Below are positions 14,648 through 22,651 of a stretch of DNA of 24,464 bases, one piece after another. Origin of the DNA: Bacillota bacterium. GTDB taxonomy: Bacteria; Bacillota; Clostridia; Christensenellales; Aristaeellaceae. The translations under genes and the position numbers were made by a program. The notes under the pieces are model-generated. The model made no database searches and had not been told where the DNA came from. It saw only the letters and a list, made by a program, of their open reading frames with translations. The stretch covers positions 1 through 24,464 of the forward strand of contig JAGVSV010000230.1 of assembly GCA_019137115.1 (NCBI GenBank), given 5' to 3'. Each line of letters opens with the position of its first letter. The first letter of the stretch is position 1.

Positions 14648-15297
14648 AAATGCAGGTTGTGTTCCGAAAGGGCGAGCGTCTGCGCCACATCGGTCACCTG
14701 GACCTGATGCGCGCCATGCAGCGCGCGCTGCGCCGCAGCGGCTTGCCGGTCAAATATTCCCAGGGCTTCAACCCGCACATCCTGCTGTCGTTTGCCGCCC
14801 CGCTGGCGGTGGGTATCGCCGGGGAGCGCGAGGTGATGGAGGTGCCTTTGGACACGCCGGTCAGTACCGAGGATTTCCTGAACAAGCTCAACGCCGTACT
14901 GCCGCCGGAGCTTGCCTGCGTGGCCGCGCGCCAGGTGGACGATTTGCACCCGGCGCCCATGGCCGCGCTGTTTGCCGCAGCGTACCGCATTGTGCCCGCT
15001 GAAAACGCCGAAGCCTTTCAAGCCGCGGCTGCTGAATTCCTGGCGCGGGATCGCTATATGGCCACCCACCGAACGAAGTCCGGTGAAAAGCAGATTGACC
15101 TGCGGCCTCTGGTGTTCAACCTGGTTGCCAAGCCCGAAGGGCTTCACGCGGTGCTGTCTCTCAACCAAAGCGGCACCTGCAAGCCCGACCTGCTGATCGC
15201 GGCGCTCTCTGATGTAAAGCATATCCCGGTGCCCGCATGCCGGGTCACACGCACGCGGCTGCTGAACAACTTGCTGGTGCCGCTGGAGAACGCATGA
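14644..15297 (+). CDS. TIGR03936-family radical SAM-associated protein (DUF2344)
   Basis: This 217-residue protein has the family opening M-x-V-x-F-x-K-G-x-x-L-R-x-I-GHLDLMRAMQRALRRSGLPVKYSQGFNPHI, followed by the L-SFA.PLAVG segment. It lacks cysteines for an iron-sulfur cluster and is presumed to be a partner of the preceding radical SAM enzyme, with which it is fused in some bacteria. Function is unknown; an RNA-related role has been suspected from its linkage to RNase E/G and ribosomal genes. Start chosen at 14644, where ATGA overlaps the upstream stop; an in-frame ATG at 14635 is a possible alternative. Its own stop overlaps the next gene as ATGA. Confidence 0.9.
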   Translation: MKMQVVFRKGERLRHIGHLDLMRAMQRALRRSGLPVKYSQGFNPHILLSFAAPLAVGIAGEREVMEVPLDTPVSTEDFLNKLNAVLPPELACVAARQVDDLHPAPMAALFAAAYRIVPAENAEAFQAAAAEFLARDRYMATHRTKSGEKQIDLRPLVFNLVAKPEGLHAVLSLNQSGTCKPDLLIAALSDVKHIPVPACRVTRTRLLNNLLVPLENA

Positions 15298-15752
15298 ACC
15301 AGCTGTTGGTGGAGCGGCACGGCGACACATTGGAGCTGGCGCTGCTGGAGGAAGGACTGCTCACGGAATACCGCCTGGAGGAAGCCAGCCCCGGCTTGCA
15401 GCCCGAAGCGGTGTACAAAGGCCGTGTGGGCCGCGTGATGAACAGCCTGCAAGCCGTGTTTGTGCGCATCACCGCCAGGGAAGAAGGGTTTTTGCCCTTT
15501 GACGAAATGGGCGGCGAGACTATGCCCAAACCCGGTGACGCCGTGTTGGTGCAGGTTAAAAAGGCGCCCACTGGCGGCAAAGCCGCCTATCTTACCCAGG
15601 ACATCGCGCTGGCCGGGCGCTATGCGGTGCTGCTGCCCATGGGCAAAAGCCATCATGTGTCGGCGCGCGCCGGACAGAGCACGAACCGGAAACGCCTGAT
15701 GGACCTGGCCGCGCGCGTCGCCCCGCCCCAAATGGCGCCTGGATGTGCCTGA
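15294..15752 (+). CDS. rng: ribonuclease E/G, N-terminal part (S1 domain), ends at a frameshift
   Basis: The first half of an RNase E/G. It starts at the ATGA overlap with the preceding gene (GGAG five bases upstream) and carries the S1-like RNA-binding segment: VYKGRVGRVMNSLQAVFVRI, then EGFLPFDE, KPGDAVLVQV and the LTQDIALAGRYAVLLP stretch. After LMDLAARVAPP (near 15728) the frame runs into a stop at 15752, while homology resumes one frame over in the next entry. The simplest join is removal of one C in the CCCCGCCCC tract (15721-15729), giving APPKWRLDVPEDAV. The conserved G-x-I-x-RTAA segment normally found about here is absent in both frames, so a small deletion is an alternative to a 1-nt insertion or sequencing error. 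Confidence 0.8.
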   Translation: MNQLLVERHGDTLELALLEEGLLTEYRLEEASPGLQPEAVYKGRVGRVMNSLQAVFVRITAREEGFLPFDEMGGETMPKPGDAVLVQVKKAPTGGKAAYLTQDIALAGRYAVLLPMGKSHHVSARAGQSTNRKRLMDLAARVAPPQMAPGCA

Positions 15753-16446
15753 AGATGCCGTGCGCCAGGAGTTGGCGGAGCTTGCCCGGAAGTATAGCGA
15801 GGCCGTCTCCGTCTCGGCAGGCACCACCGCGCCCGCGCTGATTCTCCCCGCGCCGGACCCCGTGTCCGCCATGCTGCGGGATGTCGCCGTTTTGCCCGAG
15901 CGCATCCTGACCAACGATCCCGGTGCGGTACCCGGTACGGATATTCCCGTGGAAACCGCGGAAAACCCGTTCCTTCTGTATCGGGTGCGGGACAGTCTGT
16001 CCAAGGCGCTGCGCAGACGGGTACATCTAAGGTGCGGGGCGGAGCTGGTCGTCGATCCCTGTGAAGCGATGACCGTGTTTGACGTGAACACCGCGCAGGC
16101 CACCCAGGATAAGAACCGCGCGCGCACGATCCTGAATGCCAACCTGGAAGCGGTACAGGAAGTTGCCCGCCTGATGCGGCTGCGCAACATCGGCGGCATC
16201 GTGGTGATTGACTTGATTGACATGGACAGCCAAAGCGACCGGGAGCAGGTGCTGGACGCGCTCAAACAAGCGCTGTTGCGCGATCCGGTCAAGACCGTTG
16301 TCCACGGCTTTACAAGGCTAGGGCTGCTGGAAATCACCCGGCGCAAGACGTCCGACAGCCTGCGGGCACAGCGGCTCAGTCCATGCCCTGCCTGCGGCGG
16401 ATCCGGGCAGCAAATGACGCCAACCCCTTCGGAGGAATCCCCATGA
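15745..16446 (+). CDS. rng: ribonuclease E/G, catalytic part, out of frame with its N-terminal half
   Basis: Carries the DNase I-like catalytic subdomain of RNase E/G: AMTVFDVNTAQAT, with the Asp and Asn that hold the catalytic Mg2+, and GGIVVIDLIDMD with the third acidic ligand. It then has the HGFTRLGLLEITRRK helix and the zinc-link CPACGGSG. The product would cleave single-stranded, 5'-monophosphate RNA, but only if joined to the S1 half. The frame opens before 15745 (PKWRLD upstream); the GTG at 15745 has no Shine-Dalgarno, so independent initiation is unlikely. The joined protein would be about 383 aa, shorter than typical RNase G (about 480 aa). Its stop overlaps miaB as ATGA. Confidence 0.82.
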   Translation: MPEDAVRQELAELARKYSEAVSVSAGTTAPALILPAPDPVSAMLRDVAVLPERILTNDPGAVPGTDIPVETAENPFLLYRVRDSLSKALRRRVHLRCGAELVVDPCEAMTVFDVNTAQATQDKNRARTILNANLEAVQEVARLMRLRNIGGIVVIDLIDMDSQSDREQVLDALKQALLRDPVKTVVHGFTRLGLLEITRRKTSDSLRAQRLSPCPACGGSGQQMTPTPSEESP

Positions 16447-17852
16447 GCACGGCGGTTACCGTCATCACCAGGGACCAAATGCGGGAGCAGCGCGATCTGG
16501 CGGCAAAGGTGCGTCGGCACCCCGCGCGCCCTGCTTCCTACCACATCGTCACCTTAGGCTGCCAGATGAACGTGCATGACTCGGAAAAACTGGCCGGCAT
16601 GCTGCGCGACATGGGCCTTTCCGAAGCCGACACCCGAGGGGACGCGGAGCTGGTACTGTTCAACACCTGCTGTATCCGCGAAAACGCCCAGCGCAAAGCC
16701 CTGGGGAACATCACGTGGCTCAAGGAGCTCAAAAAGGCAAAACCGGGGCTGTTGATCGGCGTGTGTGGCTGCATGATGCAGCAGCAGGGCATGGCGGAGC
16801 GCATCCTGACCCAGTACCCGTTTGTCGACCTGGCGTTCGGCACGGGGGATTTTTACCGCCTGCCCGAAATGCTGCTGCGCTTGCTGGAGTCCGGCGCGCG
16901 CGTGGTGGATGTGGGCGAGGACCCCAGCACGCTGTTTGAGGATGTGCCGGTGTACCGCACCGCACCACACAAGGCGTATGTGGCGATCACACACGGCTGC
17001 GACAACTTCTGCTCCTACTGCATCGTGCCCTATGTGCGCGGGCGCGAGCGCTCACGCCAAGCAGCGCAAATCCTGAAGGAAGTGGAGGCGCTGGCGGCAT
17101 CCGGCGTGCAGGAAGTGACGCTGCTGGGGCAGAATGTTAATTCCTATGGGCACGACCGCGGGGAGATGGATTTTGCGCGTCTGCTGCAGCTGGTGTCGGA
17201 TACCGGCATCCCGCGCATCCGATTCATGACCTCGCACCCGAAGGATCTGTCGGACGCCCTGATCGAGCAGCTGGCGACCAACTCGCGCGTGTGCGGCCAC
17301 CTGCACCTGCCGGTGCAGTCGGGCAGCGACCGGATTCTGGGGTTGATGAACCGGCGCTACACGGCGGAAAAGTACCTGGAGCGTGTGCGCGCGCTGCGCA
17401 AGGCCGCGCCGCACATCGGCCTGACCACCGACCTGATCGTTGCCTTCCCCGGCGAAACCGAGGAGGACTTCCGGCAAACCATGGACCTCGTCCGGGACGT
17501 GCGTTTTGATAGCGCGTTCACGTTCGTGTTCAGCCCGCGGGAAGGCACAAAAGCGGCCGCAATGGATGGGCATCTGCCCAAAGAAGTGGCCACCGAGCGC
17601 ATTGAGCGCCTGATCGCGCTGCAGGAAGGCATCACCGGGGAGGTGCTTGCCAGCCTGGCGGGCACCACCCAGCACGTGCTCGTGGACGGCACCGCCCGGC
17701 GGCGCGAACACTTAACCGGGAAAGGGGAGCGCAACATCTCCGTCAATTTCCCGGGTGACCCTGCCCTGATCGGGCGCATCGTACCCGTTACCATCACTGG
17801 CGCCGGCAGCAACACGCTGCGCGGTCGGATAATGAAAGAGGAAACCACATGA
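16443..17852 (+). CDS. miaB: MiaB, tRNA i6A37 methylthiotransferase
   Basis: Radical SAM methylthiotransferase that converts i6A37 to ms2i6A37 in tRNAs reading UNN codons. All landmarks are intact in the 469-residue protein: the N-terminal UPF0004 domain cysteines Cys40 (LGCQMNVHDSE), Cys76 (FNTCCIREN) and Cys110 (CGCM) for the auxiliary 4Fe-4S cluster; the radical SAM motif C-x3-C-x2-C at 186, 190 and 193 (GCDNFCSYC); LGQNVNSYG; HLHLPVQSGS; and a C-terminal TRAM domain. The start at 16443 is set by GGAGGAAT upstream and the ATGA overlap with the rng stop; the frame reaches back to 16383 inside rng. Its substrate is made by MiaA, encoded five genes downstream in the same operon. Stop overlaps the ylbF-like start. 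Confidence 0.97.
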   Translation: MSTAVTVITRDQMREQRDLAAKVRRHPARPASYHIVTLGCQMNVHDSEKLAGMLRDMGLSEADTRGDAELVLFNTCCIRENAQRKALGNITWLKELKKAKPGLLIGVCGCMMQQQGMAERILTQYPFVDLAFGTGDFYRLPEMLLRLLESGARVVDVGEDPSTLFEDVPVYRTAPHKAYVAITHGCDNFCSYCIVPYVRGRERSRQAAQILKEVEALAASGVQEVTLLGQNVNSYGHDRGEMDFARLLQLVSDTGIPRIRFMTSHPKDLSDALIEQLATNSRVCGHLHLPVQSGSDRILGLMNRRYTAEKYLERVRALRKAAPHIGLTTDLIVAFPGETEEDFRQTMDLVRDVRFDSAFTFVFSPREGTKAAAMDGHLPKEVATERIERLIALQEGITGEVLASLAGTTQHVLVDGTARRREHLTGKGERNISVNFPGDPALIGRIVPVTITGAGSNTLRGRIMKEETT

Positions 17853-18253
17853 GCCAACATGTCATGGACAAGGCCAGGGAGCTGGCCGCGGCGATCGCCC
17901 AAAGCGCTGAGTACGAACAGATGCGCAACGCCGAGGACGAGGCGTCCGCTGATACGGCGCTGGAAGCCATCTACAACGATTATGCCCTCAAACAACGCCA
18001 GGTGGAGGAGGAGACCAAATCACCTACCCCGGACTACAAGAAGATCGGCGACCTGACCCGGCAGATGGAAGGTATCGAGGAAACGCTGCGCCGCAACCAG
18101 CAGATGCAGAAGCTGACCAATGCGCGTACCGCGTTTTCCGCGATGATGAACGGCGTTAACATGGAGCTGCAGCGCGTGCTGTCGCCGGAGAGCGACGAGG
18201 ATAGCTGCGGCAGCGACGGGTGCGTGGGCTGCAGCGGCTGCAGCGTGCGTTAA
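17849..18253 (+). CDS. YlbF/YmcA-family protein with Cys-rich tail
   Basis: A 134-residue, mostly helical protein of the Com_YlbF family. Helical, charged residues 1-112 are followed by a Gly/Ser/Cys tail with Cys120, Cys125, Cys128 and Cys131 (CGSDGCVGCSGC). In B. subtilis the related YlbF and YmcA join YaaT in the Y-complex, which carries 4Fe-4S clusters and acts with RNase Y in mRNA maturation and in Spo0A/competence control. The position between miaB and mutS equals that of ymcA in Bacillus, but the Cys tail is more like YlbF, so I leave the symbol blank. The start overlaps the miaB stop (ATGA). A link to RNA processing agrees with the nearby rng gene, but this is inference. Confidence 0.85.
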   Translation: MSQHVMDKARELAAAIAQSAEYEQMRNAEDEASADTALEAIYNDYALKQRQVEEETKSPTPDYKKIGDLTRQMEGIEETLRRNQQMQKLTNARTAFSAMMNGVNMELQRVLSPESDEDSCGSDGCVGCSGCSVR

Positions 18254-18263
18254 GAGGGAACCC

Positions 18264-20858
18264 ATGTCCGAACTGACGCCGATGATGCGGCAGTACCTGA
18301 CCATCAAGGAGGAGCACCCCGACGCGCTGCTGTTTTTCAGGCTCGGGGACTTCTATGAGATGTTCTTTGACGACGCGATCACTGCCAGCCGAGAGCTGGA
18401 ATTGACCCTCACGGGGCGTGACTGCGGCCTGCCTGAGCGCGCCCCGATGTGCGGGGTGCCCTGGCACGCGGCGGATGGGTACATCGCCCGCCTGGTCGAG
18501 CGCGGCTACAAGGTGGCGGTCTGTGAGCAGACCGAGGACCCGGCGCTGGTCAAAGGGCTGGTCAAGCGTGCCATTGTGCGCGTGGTGACGCCCGGCACCG
18601 TCAGTGATCTAAACGCGCTCAACGAGCGCAGGAATAACTATATTGCCGCCGTACACCCCGTGGGCAGCCGCGCCGGGCTGGCCTGGTGCGATGTCACCAC
18701 GGGGGAGTTCCTGGCCACGGTGATCAACGACCCAGCCCAGGAATTGCGCGCGACGCTCAACATGATTGCGCCCAGCGAGGTGGTTACCTCCGCGCCTGAT
18801 CTGGTCAAGCAGGCGGTGGACACGTTCGTGGCGCCTTACCCCGCCGCGCGGTTTGCGGCAAAAGCCGCGCGGGAAAAGGTGCTTGCCCATTTTCAGGTGG
18901 ACAATCTGGGCGCGCTCGGGCTCACCCAGTCCGAAGCCCCGGCGACGGCGGCGGTAGGCGCGCTTTTATCCTACCTGGATGACATGCAAAAGGCATCGCT
19001 CAAGCACATCACCTCGCTGCACCTGGTGGCGGACAGCGACGCCATGCCGCTGGATCTGGCCACGCGCCGCAATCTGGAGCTGACCGAGGGCATCCGCAGC
19101 CGCAGCGTGCAGGGCTCCCTGCTGTGGCTGCTGGACAAAACCGTCACCGCCATGGGCGCGCGCCAGCTGCGCGCCTGGGTGGAACAGCCGCTAACCCGGC
19201 GGGAGCCCATTCTGGTGCGGCAGGCACAGGTGGCCGCGCTATATGAGCAGCCCGTGCTGTGTGAGGAGCTGGCGCTGTCCTTAAAGCAGGTGTACGACAT
19301 GGAGCGGCTGCTGTCCCGTGTGTCCTATGGCACGCTCAACGCGCGGGACTGCGTGGCGCTGACCCGTACGCTGGAACAGCTGCCCCAGGTGCGCGCGCTG
19401 CTGTCGTCCATCACAGAACCCCATATGCAGGTGGTGCTGGATCAGCTGAATCCATTGCCGGACATTCTTGACCTGCTCACCCGCGCCATTGAAGATGATC
19501 CGCCATTATCAACCACCGAGGGCGGCATCATCAGGGACGGGTACAGCAAGGAGCTGGACGAGGTGCGCGCCGCCACGCGCGAAGGCGCGCAGTGGCTGAC
19601 CGATCTGGAACTGCGGGAACGGGAAGCCACCGGCATTAAAAACCTGCGCGTGCAGTACAACCGCGTGTTCGGATACTACATCGAGGTCACCAAGTCCAAC
19701 TACGCGCTGGTGCCCGACCGGTATGTGCGCCGGCAGACGTTGGCCAATGTGGAGCGCTTCACCACCGAAGAACTGCGCGGCATCGAGCGGCGGGTGCTGG
19801 GCGCCCAAAGCGAAGCGGTGCAGCTGGAGGCAACCCTGTTTGACGGCGTGCGGGCGTGGCTGTTGGGCGCGCTGAAGGATTTACAGCGCACCGCGCAGGG
19901 GCTCAAGGCCGTGGACGCGTTGCTGTCGCTGGCGCGCGTGGCGCGGGAAAACGGCTATGTCCGCCCCACGATCAACGAAACCGGCGCCATTGACATCGTG
20001 GACGGCCGCCACCCGGTGGTGGAAAAAATGCTGGGGGACGGGGGCTTTGTCCCCAACGACACCCACATGAACCCGGTGGACAAGCGCATGCTGATCGTGA
20101 CCGGCCCCAACATGGCGGGCAAAAGCACCTATATGCGCCAGACCGCGCTGATCGTGCTGATGGCCCACATGGGCAGCTTTGTGCCTGCAGCCCGCGCTGA
20201 CATCCCGCTGGTGGATGCCATCTTCACCCGCATCGGCGCGGCGGACGATCTGGCAGGCGGGCAGAGCACCTTCATGGTGGAGATGACCGAGCTGGCGTAC
20301 ATCCTGCGCACCGCGACCAAAGACAGCCTGGTGATCCTGGACGAAATCGGCCGGGGCACCAGCACGTTTGACGGGCTGTCGATTGCCTGGGCGGCGGTGG
20401 AGTACCTGGCCGACCCCAAGCGCTCGGGCGCCAAAACCCTGTTTGCCACCCATTACCACGAGTTGTCGGAGCTGGAGGGCGTGCTGGAGGGCGTGGAAAA
20501 CCACTGCGTGTCGGTCAAGGAGATGGGGGATGAGGTCATCTTTCTGCGCAAGATCGTTCGCGGCGGCGCCGACCGCAGCTTTGGCGTGCATGTGGCGCGC
20601 ATGGCGGGCGTTCCACGCTCGGTCATCGCCCGCGCACGGGAGATCCAGGCGCGGCTCCTTGCCAGCAACATCAGCCAGAACGCCATCGGCCGCAACATCC
20701 TGGAAAAAGGCAAGCGCCGCAACGAGCAGGTGCAGCTGCTGGAATATGGCAAAACCGAGCTGGTCGAAGAGCTGCGCCAGATGGACGTATTGGCGATGAG
20801 CCCGATGGACGCGCTCAACGCGCTGTTTTTGCTGCGCGAAAAAGCGCGCAAGCTGTAG
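18264..20858 (+). CDS. mutS: DNA mismatch repair protein MutS
   Basis: An 864-residue MutS of normal length. The N-terminal mismatch-recognition motif is GDFYEMF (Phe30, Glu32). The core and clamp domains follow, then the ABC-type ATPase with Walker A GPNMAGKST (614-622), the signature region around ADDLAGGQSTFMVEM, Walker B LVILDEIGRGTSTFDG and the H-loop ATHYHEL. The C-terminal helix-turn-helix dimerisation region is present. It recognises mispairs and recruits MutL. Starts 10 nt after the ylbF-like stop with AAGAGGGA as ribosome binding site; 10 nt separate its stop from mutL. Confidence 0.98.
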   Translation: MSELTPMMRQYLTIKEEHPDALLFFRLGDFYEMFFDDAITASRELELTLTGRDCGLPERAPMCGVPWHAADGYIARLVERGYKVAVCEQTEDPALVKGLVKRAIVRVVTPGTVSDLNALNERRNNYIAAVHPVGSRAGLAWCDVTTGEFLATVINDPAQELRATLNMIAPSEVVTSAPDLVKQAVDTFVAPYPAARFAAKAAREKVLAHFQVDNLGALGLTQSEAPATAAVGALLSYLDDMQKASLKHITSLHLVADSDAMPLDLATRRNLELTEGIRSRSVQGSLLWLLDKTVTAMGARQLRAWVEQPLTRREPILVRQAQVAALYEQPVLCEELALSLKQVYDMERLLSRVSYGTLNARDCVALTRTLEQLPQVRALLSSITEPHMQVVLDQLNPLPDILDLLTRAIEDDPPLSTTEGGIIRDGYSKELDEVRAATREGAQWLTDLELREREATGIKNLRVQYNRVFGYYIEVTKSNYALVPDRYVRRQTLANVERFTTEELRGIERRVLGAQSEAVQLEATLFDGVRAWLLGALKDLQRTAQGLKAVDALLSLARVARENGYVRPTINETGAIDIVDGRHPVVEKMLGDGGFVPNDTHMNPVDKRMLIVTGPNMAGKSTYMRQTALIVLMAHMGSFVPAARADIPLVDAIFTRIGAADDLAGGQSTFMVEMTELAYILRTATKDSLVILDEIGRGTSTFDGLSIAWAAVEYLADPKRSGAKTLFATHYHELSELEGVLEGVENHCVSVKEMGDEVIFLRKIVRGGADRSFGVHVARMAGVPRSVIARAREIQARLLASNISQNAIGRNILEKGKRRNEQVQLLEYGKTELVEELRQMDVLAMSPMDALNALFLLREKARKL

Positions 20859-20868
20859 GAGGGCGGCG

Positions 20869-22650
20869 ATGGCGGATACACGGATTGTCAAACTGCCGCC
20901 GCATGTGGTGGGCCAGATCGCGGCCGGCGAGGTGGTGGAGCGGCCGGCCGCTGCCATCAAGGAAATGGTGGAAAACGCGATGGATGCCGGCGCCACCGCG
21001 ATCACCGTGGAGATTGCGGACGGTGGCCTGACACACATGCGCGTCACCGACAACGGCTCCGGCATCCAAAGCCAGGATTTGCGCCTGGCGTTTGAGCGCC
21101 ACGCCACCAGCAAGATCCGCTCGGCGGATGACCTGGCGCACATCAGCACGCTGGGGTTCCGGGGGGAGGCGCTGGCGTCGATCGCTGCGGTCAGCCGCGT
21201 CACGCTGGTGACCCGCCCCAAGGGAACCGACTTTGGCATGCAGGTGCGCAACGAGGGCGGCCAGTTTGAAGGGCCGGTTGAGGCCGCGTCCCCGGAGGGC
21301 ACGTCCATCACCGTGCGCGAGCTGTTCTTCAACACGCCGGCGCGCCGCAAGTTCCTGGGCAAGCCCTCCGCCGAAGCCAGCCAGGTCAGCGACCTGATGA
21401 TGCGGCTGATCCTTTCACATCCGGAGGTTGCCTTCCGCCTGATCAGCGACCGGAAAACCATCTACACCAGCCCCGGAGACGGCCGCGCCGAAAGTGCGGT
21501 GATGAGCGTCTATGGCATCCAGACATTGCGTCAGCTGACGCCCATGCACGGCGCGGGGTCGGGGCTGGTGCTGGATGGCTTCGTCGGCGTGGGCGAAGCG
21601 TCCCGCGCCAACCGCAGCCACCAGAGCTTTTTCTTAAACGGCCGCGCCATGCGCAGCGAACTGTTGAGCCGTGCCGTGGAGGAAGCCTGCCGCCAGCGCG
21701 TGATGATCGGGCGCTTCCCGCTGTGCGTGCTATACCTGATCATGCCGTATGATCAGGTGGACGTCAACGTGCACCCCAACAAATGGGAGGTGCGCTTCCG
21801 GGAGGAAGCGGCGGTGGCTTCCGCCGTGACCGACATCATCCGGGACGCGCTGTCCCCCGGCGCGGCGCAGGCCGACCCCCCGCCCATCTTTGAGGACAAA
21901 TCTCAGGATACGCCGTCCATTACCATCACGCGTGCGGAACCCGTGCCCGGACAGCCGGTTTCGTCGGCATGGCGCGCGCGGTCGTCGGACTGGGAAAAGC
22001 TGGAGCCGCCCGCATCCGCAGCCGATCCGCCGCCGGAGCAGGTCACCCTGCCGCCGGTGGCGCCCGCGCTGCACCCCACGTCGGTGCGGCTGGTGGGCGA
22101 GGCGTTCCGCACCTACATCCTGTTTGAAAGCGAGGACGCGCTGATCCTGTGCGATCAGCACGCGCTGCACGAGCGCCTGCTGTTTGACCGGATGCTGGCA
22201 GCCTATGACCAGGGCGGGCTGTCCCAGATGCTGTTGGCGCCCATTGCCATGCGCATGTCCTACCGCGAATACCGCGCGTTTCTGACCTATCAGGCCCAGC
22301 TGGCGGACGGCGGCTTTGACGCGGAGGACTTTGGCGAGCAGACCATCAGGCTGCACTCGGTACCCATGCAGCTGGGCGAAGCGGTGGCACAGGAAAGCTT
22401 CCGCGACGCGCTGGACGAGCTGGAATCCACCGGCCAGATGTCCGACCGTCAGGTGGTAGAGCATATCCTGCGCTCGGCCTGCCGGCACGCGGTCAAGAGC
22501 GGCGAAAAATTGTCCGATGAGGTGATGATCGGCCTGGTGCGCGACATGCTGGACGGCAATGTCACGCCCACCTGCCCGCACGGGCGGCCGCTGATGATGT
22601 CCATCAAGCGCGGCGAGCTGGAGAAGCGCTTCCGCCGCATTCAGTCATAG
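20869..22650 (+). CDS. mutL: DNA mismatch repair endonuclease MutL
   Basis: A 593-residue MutL. The GHKL ATPase N-terminus shows GEVVERPAAAIKEMVENAMDAG, DNGSGI (61-66), GFRGEAL (96-102) and the later FFNTPARRKF. After a Pro-rich linker (about 325-400) the C-terminal dimerisation/endonuclease domain has DQHA-x2-E-x4-D (429-440), ACRHAVK and CPHGRP (569-574), the metal-site motifs of nicking MutL proteins found in organisms without MutH. The last acidic residue of the first motif is Asp rather than the usual Glu. GGAGG lies 6 nt before the ATG. Works with the upstream mutS product. Confidence 0.97.
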   Translation: MADTRIVKLPPHVVGQIAAGEVVERPAAAIKEMVENAMDAGATAITVEIADGGLTHMRVTDNGSGIQSQDLRLAFERHATSKIRSADDLAHISTLGFRGEALASIAAVSRVTLVTRPKGTDFGMQVRNEGGQFEGPVEAASPEGTSITVRELFFNTPARRKFLGKPSAEASQVSDLMMRLILSHPEVAFRLISDRKTIYTSPGDGRAESAVMSVYGIQTLRQLTPMHGAGSGLVLDGFVGVGEASRANRSHQSFFLNGRAMRSELLSRAVEEACRQRVMIGRFPLCVLYLIMPYDQVDVNVHPNKWEVRFREEAAVASAVTDIIRDALSPGAAQADPPPIFEDKSQDTPSITITRAEPVPGQPVSSAWRARSSDWEKLEPPASAADPPPEQVTLPPVAPALHPTSVRLVGEAFRTYILFESEDALILCDQHALHERLLFDRMLAAYDQGGLSQMLLAPIAMRMSYREYRAFLTYQAQLADGGFDAEDFGEQTIRLHSVPMQLGEAVAQESFRDALDELESTGQMSDRQVVEHILRSACRHAVKSGEKLSDEVMIGLVRDMLDGNVTPTCPHGRPLMMSIKRGELEKRFRRIQS

Positions 22651-22651
22651 C

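Noticed and set aside
19881..21461. Minus-strand frame opposite mutS-mutL, and similar frames at 21730-22581, 22604-23254 and 23542-24426
   Set aside because: Antisense to strongly conserved mutS, mutL, miaA and the PLP gene; composition typical of a mirrored GC-rich coding strand.
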